A stretch of DNA of 6,998 nucleotides from an uncultured Eubacteriales bacterium (lineage in GTDB: Bacteria; Bacillota; Clostridia; Oscillospirales; Acutalibacteraceae): NCBI GenBank assembly GCA_900322105.1, contig ONYV01000056.1:1-6998 (forward strand), written 5' to 3'. A program made the position numbers and the translations under genes. Shown one piece after another: positions 1-5,762 of this stretch. Under the pieces are notes generated by a model. It was not told where the DNA came from, did not search any database, and worked only from the letters and a program-made list of their open reading frames with translations. Every line of letters begins with the position of its first letter. Within the stretch, counting starts at the first letter, position 1.

Positions 1-2
1 AA

Positions 3-1652
3 AGACAGTTGGCAATAAGCTTGGAGAAAGGTGCCTACGAATTGTTGGTCAACCCCTACCCCATCCTGCCCATGCACTTCACCCTGCCCACTAGCCTCCA
101 TCAGCCACAGCGCATCAGTCCGATGTATGGGCAGATGCTGTTGCTGCTGAGCAAGCATCCTGAACTGACCGTATTCTACAATGGCCCACAGTGTGGAGCA
201 TCTGCTCCCGACCATGCACATTTGCAGGCAGGCACCAGCGGGCTGCTGCCACTTCAACGTGAATGGCAGCGCCTGTCGATTCACCTAAAGACACTGTTGC
301 AGCCTGCTCCCGATGCTCAGCTCGCTCTGATAGAAGACTATCCCTGCAGTGCACTGCTCATCCGTTCGAAGGGTCGCAAGGCCAGTGAACGACTCTTTGT
401 ACGACTCTACGAAATCCTCGACACACAAGGTGAGAAGAACGAACAGGAGCCAATGATGAACATTGTGGCCTGGCACGACGGCGAGAACTATCTTTCGGTC
501 GTATTCCCACGCAAGAAGCATCGTCCAGACTGCTACTATCGCAATGACGACAGACAGTTGATGATCAGTCCAGGTGCGCTCGACATGAGTGGACTGATGA
601 TTACCCCACGAGCAGAAGATTTCCACAAGCTGGATGCTGATACGGCTTTAGCCATCCTGCAAGAATGCTCCATCGACAAGGACGAACTGCTGCAGATGCT
701 CCTGCCAAGCCTAATGTCTACCGATGCCAATCCCTCACAGTTGCCGTCCAACCCTACTGTCTCCGTAGGCATTGTCAGTGCCCAGCGTATCGATTTCTGC
801 CTCAACGGCAACTATCAGGCCAAAGGCGAAAATATTCAGGGCATGCAGAGCGTCGAACTGGCAGAAGGAGGCCTGGCATGGCGCGGACAGCAGTATCGCC
901 AGCTTACCTTCACACCTCTGGAGCCTGATGCCTCCTTTACCCTCAACGATGTGACTATAGGCAATGGTTTCCACTGGGAGCGTCGCGAGCGGCAGACATT
1001 CCGCGGAGCATTGCGGCTGCTCATCGAGGCCGACAGCGTGCTGGCCATCAACGAGCTGCCAGTTGAGGACTATCTGGAAAGCGTCATCTCCAGCGAGATG
1101 AGTGCCAGTTCATCACTTGAGCTACTCAAGGCTCATGCTGTCATATCCCGCTCGTGGCTTCTATGCCAGAAAGAGCGAAAAGAAGAAAAAGGCAAGAACG
1201 GTACCGACGGCTTCTTCTCCTTCGAGCCATCGAAACTCTACTTGGGTTCCGACCTTCGCAAGCCCAAGGCGCTCAGCGCAACGCTGGCTGTCTCTGAATT
1301 ACTGATCGACGATCATCCCTATGCTTGGCTTGATTCGGCGAGTCGTAGCCAGATCTCCAAGTGCCAGCCTTTCTTCACGCGCAAGATCAGGATTCCCTCA
1401 AATGTCAAGAAGTTCGCTGTTGGCTTCTCGCTCCTGACCTACCAGAATCAGGAACATCAGGATCAGCGGTACGATCACCAGACAGATCACATAAGCAGCG
1501 TTCATGATCGAAAGCCCCAGCAGGAACTGACAAACAAGACCAACGACCAGCGATACATACAGCACGAAGCCCGAAATACCGTTCGGCCCGAAGAAAGCAC
1601 TTTCAAAATCTCGCCGCCGCAGGGACGAAGCAATATTGACGATCATCGATAG
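3..1652 (+). CDS. DUF4922 (HIT-like) plus SpoIID/LytB domain protein, 5'-truncated with a chimeric 3' end
   Basis: The frame is open from the left edge (codons from position 3), so the true start lies outside the window; the TTG at 9 is not a convincing start. Numbering from that TTG, residues 8-100 match DUF4922, including GPQCGASAPDHAHLQ (59-73). Its H69-x-H71-x-Q73 is the HIT/GalT-type nucleotide-transfer motif. From about residue 251 a SpoIID/LytB domain begins. Its core ELPVEDYLESVISSEMS (349-365) carries the Glu (363) matching the catalytic acid of SpoIID lytic transglycosylases, followed by the HAVISRSW block (376-383). Such two-domain proteins are, from memory, a Bacteroidales family of unknown role. 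After GFFSF (401-405, to position 1223) the expected rest of the SpoIID domain is not recognisable. Beyond about 1450 the frame is antisense to an ATPase gene, so the stop at 1650-1652 is probably not authentic. Domain calls are firm; the biochemical function is unknown. Confidence 0.75.
   Translation, partial: RQLAISLEKGAYELLVNPYPILPMHFTLPTSLHQPQRISPMYGQMLLLLSKHPELTVFYNGPQCGASAPDHAHLQAGTSGLLPLQREWQRLSIHLKTLLQPAPDAQLALIEDYPCSALLIRSKGRKASERLFVRLYEILDTQGEKNEQEPMMNIVAWHDGENYLSVVFPRKKHRPDCYYRNDDRQLMISPGALDMSGLMITPRAEDFHKLDADTALAILQECSIDKDELLQMLLPSLMSTDANPSQLPSNPTVSVGIVSAQRIDFCLNGNYQAKGENIQGMQSVELAEGGLAWRGQQYRQLTFTPLEPDASFTLNDVTIGNGFHWERRERQTFRGALRLLIEADSVLAINELPVEDYLESVISSEMSASSSLELLKAHAVISRSWLLCQKERKEEKGKNGTDGFFSFEPSKLYLGSDLRKPKALSATLAVSELLIDDHPYAWLDSASRSQISKCQPFFTRKIRIPSNVKKFAVGFSLLTYQNQEHQDQRYDHQTDHISSVHDRKPQQELTNKTNDQRYIQHEARNTVRPEESTFKISPPQGRSNIDDHR
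1224..1448 (+). other. Unassigned coding-like segment between the SpoIID fragment and the ATPase gene
   Basis: This stretch stays in frame with the upstream SpoIID sequence. It has codon use like a real gene of similar base composition, with many C- or G-ending codons. Peptides such as LYLGSDLRKPKALSATLAV and VKKFAVGFSLLTYQ look like genuine protein. It does not resemble the part of the SpoIID domain expected after GFFSF, and I do not recognise the family. On the minus strand the frames are interrupted by stops, so plus-strand coding is the better reading. It may be a third fragment joined by assembly, or a divergent C-terminus of the upstream protein. Confidence 0.35.
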
Positions 1653-3008
1653 AGCGATCGTCACCACACCGATGGCGACAGAACCATAGATGATCAGATT
1701 GATGCTTTCTGCTTTCATGACCTCGATGAGCTTTCCTTCCGTACCGAAAATTGCCTGATGCACAGGCGTCAGCACCTCTTCAAAGCCAAACACCGAGCCG
1801 TACAGGAAACCGAAGATCATGCCCATGATGCCGCACGGCACCAGGATCCTTCCAATCTCCATCTTTTTGAATTTGTACATCAGCGCCCCGACAATGGCAA
1901 CGACAAGCCCCTGCCCCATATCACCGAACATGATGCCGAAAAACAAGGTATAGGTAAAGGCGACAAAAGCGGTCGGATCGATCTCGTTATGACACGGCAA
2001 TCCGTACATTTTAACATAAAACTCATATAAACGGATGAAGGGCGGATTTTTCAGTATCACAGGCGGCTTTTGCTTTTTGATCTCTTTGCTGTCTGTAACG
2101 GAAAATTCAACACTCTTGATATTTGAGAGCTTTTGAGTAAAGTTCTTTTCCTGATCGGCAGGGATCCAGCCCGAAAGAATAAAGCTCTTGTGGTAGCGGT
2201 AAACATAGCGTTTGATCTCGCTGTAAGCGTCCAGCTCCATCAGTTTGGAGTAAACGGCTGTGCATTCATTCTTTTCTTTTTCCCAGAAAGCAGACAATTT
2301 TTCCTGCTCCTGCTTTGCCTGTTCTTTCAGATCACTCAGCTTTGTTTGCAGAGAGGCAAGGTAATCGGCAGGTTTTCCTGCGATCGGCGGAACTTCAAGA
2401 CGTTCAAAGAACAGGGATGAGAAGATCCTGTCGATCTCATCCTTTTGCTCAGGGATCGTGAAATATGCGCCCCAGTAATGCGTTTCATCGTTTGAGAACG
2501 GAAAGAAGATCGCATACTGATTTGAGGAATAAGCGGATAACTTTTCGTAGCTTTCCTTTGGCAGCCGTCCGAAATTCGGTGTGATGTATTTGCAATTGTT
2601 GATCTCGGTAAAGTCGATGTTGCTGCCTGTAAAATGCTCCACCTGCTCAATGGAACGTCTGACATCGTCCATTTCCTGTTCCAGCATCAGTTTTCTTCCG
2701 AGGATATTGTCGGTTTCAGACACGAAATTGCTGACATATTTCATCGGTTCGGAAATCTCTGCTTTGCAGGTGTTTTCTGCATCATAGTCCAGCGGAAAAC
2801 CTCCTGCCTCACAGGAATTTTTGAGCTGCTGTATCGTCTGGGAATACGGATTCTTTTCTCCCAGCGGTACAAAGTTTTTGGTATCGGAATAAAATGACAT
2901 TGCATCATCGGGCTGAAAGCACCCTGAATCGCCACAGAGCTTGATGACTTTTTCAATTTCGGGCATCAGACCGATAATGCTGATGGCTTTTACTGCTTTG
3001 ACAGACAA
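1398..3008 (-). CDS. ntpI: V/A-type ATP synthase subunit I, 3'-truncated at the junction
   Basis: Subunit I (a-subunit homologue) is the membrane stator of the V/A-ATPase; it forms the ion half-channels against the c-ring and anchors the peripheral stalks. The soluble N-terminal half has coiled-coil stretches near residues 95-125 and 215-250. Next come KQKPPVILKNPPFIRLYEF and the membrane-domain signature with FFGIMFGDMGQG (about 353-366) and FGFLYGSVFGFE. I count about six membrane segments. The start is TTG at 3008, fixed by an ideal AAGGAGGTGA ribosome binding site 7 bases upstream. The gene begins 18 bases after subunit C. After LILMFL (about residue 521) the usual REPL-type continuation is replaced by an unrelated tail ending SELLDI. 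The last helices are missing, including the region holding the essential channel arginine. At 536 residues it is shorter than the roughly 600-700 usual for the family. The identity is secure; the 3' end is broken. Confidence 0.93.
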   Translation of the reverse strand: MSVKAVKAISIIGLMPEIEKVIKLCGDSGCFQPDDAMSFYSDTKNFVPLGEKNPYSQTIQQLKNSCEAGGFPLDYDAENTCKAEISEPMKYVSNFVSETDNILGRKLMLEQEMDDVRRSIEQVEHFTGSNIDFTEINNCKYITPNFGRLPKESYEKLSAYSSNQYAIFFPFSNDETHYWGAYFTIPEQKDEIDRIFSSLFFERLEVPPIAGKPADYLASLQTKLSDLKEQAKQEQEKLSAFWEKEKNECTAVYSKLMELDAYSEIKRYVYRYHKSFILSGWIPADQEKNFTQKLSNIKSVEFSVTDSKEIKKQKPPVILKNPPFIRLYEFYVKMYGLPCHNEIDPTAFVAFTYTLFFGIMFGDMGQGLVVAIVGALMYKFKKMEIGRILVPCGIMGMIFGFLYGSVFGFEEVLTPVHQAIFGTEGKLIEVMKAESINLIIYGSVAIGVVTIALSMIVNIASSLRRRDFESAFFGPNGISGFVLYVSLVVGLVCQFLLGLSIMNAAYVICLVIVPLILMFLILVGQEREANSELLDI

Positions 3009-3012
3009 AGTA

Positions 3013-3023
3013 TCACCTCCTTA
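3013..3023 (-). promoter_or_regulatory. Strong ribosome binding site fixing the TTG start of subunit I
   Basis: On the minus strand this reads TAAGGAGGTGA, a near-perfect match to the 16S rRNA anti-Shine-Dalgarno sequence. It lies in the 18-base gap between the subunit C stop (3027-3029) and the TTG at 3006-3008. No ATG or GTG is as well placed, so it sets the start of subunit I. Confidence 0.85.
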
Positions 3024-3026
3024 GTA

Positions 3027-4061
3027 TTATTGTACGGGCAGTTTGCTTTTTTCTTCGGCAGAAAGTCCGTATCTGGTCGCTTCGATCAGGTTAATGATAT
3101 TATTCACTTCAATTTGTTTGAGGTAAATATAAGAGATCATCACGATGATCGGATTTGGCGACAAACGCAAATGATGTTTGCAGTATGCGTTGATGAGTGC
3201 ATAGGAGATCTGTGTTTTATCGTAAAAGGTGACTTTCGAGAGCATCTTGCCAAGATAGGTATCTCTTGCCAGCTCATACACATCGTCTGTACCCTCTGCC
3301 TCACACAGTTCCCCCATCCGTTTTTTCGAGAGTCTGCCGAAGGGGATCAGCAGGGAAGAAACGGTTTCCGAACTGAAATGATGGTATTTTTTCAGTCTGA
3401 GGATCCTTTCCAGATTCTCAAAATCGCATACTGCCAAAAACAGATCCTTGAGTTCCTTTTTTTCGGTTTTGTGCTTCATTTTTTCTATGCTTTCAAGCGC
3501 CATACGGTAATCCTGAGAGATCAGCGCAATCTCGATATCAGAGATCTTCATCGGCACGCCATCCTTTGGACGAAAAGATCGGATCACCTGATAATATCTG
3601 GTATGCTGCAGTGCCTCTAAGACTTCGTCAAAGCTGCGTGCTGCCGCTAATTTTTTGAAGCTGACATCAGAGAACCGTTCCAGCGACAGCGGCACTGTCA
3701 GTGCATATTCCTCAGATTTTCCCAAATTGAGCATGATCAGGCAGTGAAGGATCTGTTCAACGTCTAATCTTGCCGTCACAAATGATGTTACGGAAGCGCC
3801 GTTTTCGGCAGCATAGCGTGAAAGCGCATACACATCGGAATAGACATCCTGCCGCAGCAGCGGTTCAAGCTGTCCTCGGTGGATCTCATTCTCCACCATG
3901 CCTGTCAGCGCTTTGCTGTAGCGTGTGCGGGTTTTGAGGTAAGAAGCGATCTCCGGTACAGTCTTGCACTCGATCAGTTGACGGTAGTCGTCTTCTTTCA
4001 GGCTTTTTCCATACATCGCTCTGGATTTTGCCAGCACAGCATTGCTTGATTTTGAAGGCAT
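3027..4061 (-). CDS. ntpC: V/A-type ATP synthase subunit C (central rotor to c-ring adaptor)
   Basis: Subunit C (homologue of eukaryotic subunit d) sits as a funnel on the c-ring and couples it to the central stalk. The 344 residues match the usual family length of about 330-350. The N-terminus has the family pattern AMYGKSLKEDDYRQLIECK followed by VPEIASYLKTRTRYSKAL. The C-terminus has the ISYIYLKQIEVNNIINLIE-type helix seen in this family, where bacterial members usually carry a YLxxKExExxNI motif. The protein is all-helical and soluble with no signal peptide. The start is ATG at 4061, with a GGAG element about 12 bases upstream, slightly long. It lies 26 bases after the small stalk gene and 18 bases before subunit I, as expected within one operon. 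Confidence 0.93.
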   Translation of the reverse strand: MPSKSSNAVLAKSRAMYGKSLKEDDYRQLIECKTVPEIASYLKTRTRYSKALTGMVENEIHRGQLEPLLRQDVYSDVYALSRYAAENGASVTSFVTARLDVEQILHCLIMLNLGKSEEYALTVPLSLERFSDVSFKKLAAARSFDEVLEALQHTRYYQVIRSFRPKDGVPMKISDIEIALISQDYRMALESIEKMKHKTEKKELKDLFLAVCDFENLERILRLKKYHHFSSETVSSLLIPFGRLSKKRMGELCEAEGTDDVYELARDTYLGKMLSKVTFYDKTQISYALINAYCKHHLRLSPNPIIVMISYIYLKQIEVNNIINLIEATRYGLSAEEKSKLPVQ

Positions 4062-4087
4062 TCGCTTTTACAGCTCCTTTCCAAGCG

Positions 4088-4399
4088 CTATTCGCCCACG
4101 ACACGGGCAACGATCGTGTCTACCCATTCGTCACAGTGGCTCTTGTATTCGCTTTCCAGTTTTTCGATCATTGCGCTGTCACGTTCTTCGATCTGTCTGC
4201 GTTCTTTTTCGGCTTTTTGCATCGCCGCTTTTTCGTTGATCGCAATTCGCTTTTTCGCTCGTTCCAGCAGTTCGGTCTTGATACTTTCCCGTTTTGCGAT
4301 GATCCGGTTTTCATGATCGAGTTTACTCTGTTGGGCCTGCTCGGTCATATCTCTTGCCTTTTTGTCCATTTCGACAATTCTGGCTATCATATCCTCCAA
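4088..4399 (-). CDS. Small coiled-coil V/A-ATPase peripheral stalk subunit (G/H type)
   Basis: This protein of about 103 residues is almost entirely charged and helical. It has long heptad-like runs such as KLDHENRIIAKRESIKTELL and AMQKAEKERRQIEERDSAM, with no membrane segment. This is the character of the G/H (NtpF-like) subunit, which pairs with subunit E to form the peripheral stalk. The assignment rests on this character and on its place directly ahead of subunit C, because such proteins diverge quickly in sequence. I chose the TTG at 4399: AAGGAGG at 4408-4414 sits 8 bases upstream. The GTG at 4408 lies inside that ribosome binding site and is unlikely. An internal ATG at 4390 has only a poorly spaced GGAGG. 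It is the first gene of the ATPase operon. Confidence 0.8.
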   Translation of the reverse strand: MEDMIARIVEMDKKARDMTEQAQQSKLDHENRIIAKRESIKTELLERAKKRIAINEKAAMQKAEKERRQIEERDSAMIEKLESEYKSHCDEWVDTIVARVVGE

Positions 4400-4406
4400 G
4401 GATCCC

Positions 4407-4414
4407 ACCTCCTT
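4407..4414 (-). promoter_or_regulatory. Ribosome binding site selecting the TTG start of the stalk subunit
   Basis: On the minus strand this reads AAGGAGGT, a very strong Shine-Dalgarno sequence 8 bases before the TTG at 4399. It overlaps an in-frame GTG (4406-4408), which is therefore a poor start. The same AGGAGG is complementary to the loop of the hairpin at 4428-4453. Confidence 0.75.
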
Positions 4415-4427
4415 TTATTGGCACTCT

Positions 4428-4453
4428 CTGTTTTCAGAGGAGGCTGAAAACAG
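4428..4453. promoter_or_regulatory. Perfect 10-bp inverted repeat upstream of the ATPase operon; plus-strand terminator-like or leader hairpin
   Basis: The arms CTGTTTTCAG (4428-4437) and CTGAAAACAG (4444-4453) pair perfectly around a 6-base loop. On the plus strand the stem is followed by CTG and seven T residues (4457-4463), the shape of a Rho-independent terminator, but no plus-strand gene needs one here. On the minus strand the loop reads CCTCCT, exactly complementary to the AGGAGG ribosome binding site 13 bases downstream. This hairpin lies in the leader of the ATPase transcript if the promoter at 4530-4558 is used. The structure is seen directly; a regulatory role is inference. Confidence 0.55.
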
Positions 4454-4463
4454 CTGTTTTTTT

Positions 4464-4513
4464 ATGAAAAGACACGTGCAGAGAAGAAGGGAAAGCGATC
4501 CTCTTCTCTGCAC
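4464..4513 (-). terminator. Hairpin downstream of pheA: probable terminator or attenuator ahead of the ATPase genes
   Basis: GTGCAGAGAAGA (4476-4487) pairs perfectly over 12 bases with TCTTCTCTGCAC (4502-4513), with a further GG/CC pairing next to a one-base bulge. Read on the minus strand the hairpin is followed by the T-rich run CGTGTCTTTTC, as in an imperfect Rho-independent terminator. It lies about 90 bases past the pheA stop, so it could end the aromatic operon. However, the best promoter for the ATPase genes lies upstream of it, so it may also act as an attenuator within their leader. Confidence 0.5.
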
Positions 4514-4529
4514 TCGTCTTCCATCCCCT

Positions 4530-4558
4530 ATTATACTCCATCCCTCCGGCTTTTACAA
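4530..4558 (-). promoter_or_regulatory. Sigma-70/SigA-type promoter for the V/A-ATPase operon
   Basis: On the minus strand a consensus -10 box TATAAT (4530-4535) is preceded by exactly 17 bases and a -35 box TTGTAA (4553-4558; 4 of 6 matches to TTGACA). The start of transcription would be near 4523, giving a leader of about 120 bases before the TTG at 4399. The promoter lies between the pheA stop and the first ATPase gene, where one is expected. It is a prediction from sequence only. Confidence 0.65.
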
Positions 4559-4605
4559 GCGACAATTCCACGATTTTGTGCGCAGAGCCTGCGTCTTACC
4601 GCCGC

Positions 4606-5760
4606 TCAACTTTCTTTGTAGTTTCCGAGGAAAGTGAAGTCGGTGAGTTCGTCCGAGAGGGTGCGCAGAAGGGAAAGGGTATTGCGGCTGCCGACGTTTC
4701 CGCTGAAATCGAGATAGAACATATATTCAAAATCCGTGCCAAGTACGGGACGGGACTCTATTTTTGTCAGGTTCAGTCCGCAGTATGCAAAGCGAAACAA
4801 CACCTCATACAGTGAACCTGTGGTATGCGGCAAAGAGAACGACAGACTGATCTTGTCCGCATCAGGCTCGATATACAGTTCTTTTGATATGACAATAAAG
4901 CGTGTCATATTGTTGGGATTATCCTGAAAGCTCCGCAGGAGGATCTCAAGACCGTATTCCTTAGCAGCTTTCTCGGAACAGATGGCGGCGATCGTGGCGT
5001 CTGACGATTCACTGACCATTTTGGCAGCGGCGGCAGTGCTGATATATGCTTTTGGCGTCAGCTTGTGAGAATGCAGGTATTCCGAGCATTGACCGAGCGC
5101 CTGCTGGTGAGAATATACTGTTTTGATGTTCTCAAGCGCAGCGCCGCTGACAGATGCAAGACAATGATCGATCGGGATATGGATAGCCGACACAATCGAA
5201 AAGCGGTATTTTTGCAGCAGATCATAGACCTCTGTAACAGAACCGACAGAACTGTTTTCGATCGGCAGAACGCCAAATTCCGCCTCACTGTTGGCGATCG
5301 CCTTGAAAACTTCGTGGAAGGTCGGGCGAAAGATCGGCTCTGTATCGGGGAAAAGCCTATTGCACGCTTCGTTGGTATAAGTACCCGGCACACCGAAACA
5401 AACCGCTTTCTGTCCCTTTTGTGCAAACGGCAGTTGTTTTTTTGCGCCTAAAATACGGCGGTTGAGCGCATCTCCGCTGCCGAGCATCTCATGCTGCAAA
5501 GCCCTGCTCAGCTCCATGATCGTCACATATAGCTGACGGGTAGGCGCACCGTAGCTGCCTGCTGTCTGCTCGATCTTATCCAGCACCTGCTCTTCCCTTT
5601 CACGGTTAAAGATCGGCAGTCCGTTTTCGAGCTTATATTCTGCGACACGTCTGGAGCAATCCATTCTTTTGGCAAACAATGCCGATAACTGTCGGTCGAT
5701 ATCGTCAATTTCCTGTCTGATCTCACCAAGACCATTATTTCCCGTTTCTTTTTGTTCCAT
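4606..5760 (-). CDS. pheA: Bifunctional chorismate mutase / prephenate dehydratase (P-protein)
   Basis: This enzyme converts chorismate to prephenate and then to phenylpyruvate, the committed route to phenylalanine, in the cytoplasm. Counting from ATG at 5760 (384 residues), the AroQ-type mutase domain covers about 10-95. Residues matching E. coli active-site positions are R15, R32, K43, R55, E56, S85 and Q89; the position of E. coli D48 is Asn (N52). The dehydratase domain follows (about 118-295) with FGVPGTYTNEAC, VLPIENSSVGSV, SHQQALGQC and NMTRF, whose Thr286 is the catalytic residue. An ACT domain (about 303-375) has PHTTGSLYEVLF and ESRP (335-338), the usual site of phenylalanine feedback inhibition. 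A TTG at 5766, overlapping the aroC stop by 4 bases, is an alternative start that adds two residues and is better spaced from GAAGGA upstream. The gene is probably coupled to aroC. Confidence 0.95.
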   Translation of the reverse strand: MEQKETGNNGLGEIRQEIDDIDRQLSALFAKRMDCSRRVAEYKLENGLPIFNREREEQVLDKIEQTAGSYGAPTRQLYVTIMELSRALQHEMLGSGDALNRRILGAKKQLPFAQKGQKAVCFGVPGTYTNEACNRLFPDTEPIFRPTFHEVFKAIANSEAEFGVLPIENSSVGSVTEVYDLLQKYRFSIVSAIHIPIDHCLASVSGAALENIKTVYSHQQALGQCSEYLHSHKLTPKAYISTAAAAKMVSESSDATIAAICSEKAAKEYGLEILLRSFQDNPNNMTRFIVISKELYIEPDADKISLSFSLPHTTGSLYEVLFRFAYCGLNLTKIESRPVLGTDFEYMFYLDFSGNVGSRNTLSLLRTLSDELTDFTFLGNYKES

Positions 5761-5762
5761 AC

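Noticed and set aside
1450..1652. Plus-strand continuation of the Bacteroidales frame to a stop at 1650
   Set aside because: It is the antisense of a well-conserved membrane region of ATPase subunit I and has no protein character of its own, so it is a chance open frame past the junction.
1398..3008. Reading the truncated subunit I as a natural short variant
   Set aside because: The cut falls in the middle of the membrane domain and the tail is unrelated to the family. A working variant would keep the last helices and the channel arginine.
3030..3620. 196-codon open frame on the plus strand
   Set aside because: It is entirely antisense to subunit C, which has a clear family match, and it shows no recognisable domain.
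4028..4447. 139-codon open frame on the plus strand, rich in Phe and Leu
   Set aside because: It is a shadow of the charged coiled-coil stalk gene: reverse-strand reading of Lys/Glu-rich codons gives Phe/Leu-rich peptides that imitate a membrane protein.
4438..4465. Plus-strand AGGAGG followed by an ATG as a possible small gene start
   Set aside because: The spacing of about 19 bases is too long, and the AGGAGG lies in the loop of a hairpin.
4581..4593. Small inverted repeat CGCAG-CTGCG just after pheA
   Set aside because: The stem is only 5 bp with a 3-base loop, and no T tract follows on the minus strand, so it is not a convincing terminator.
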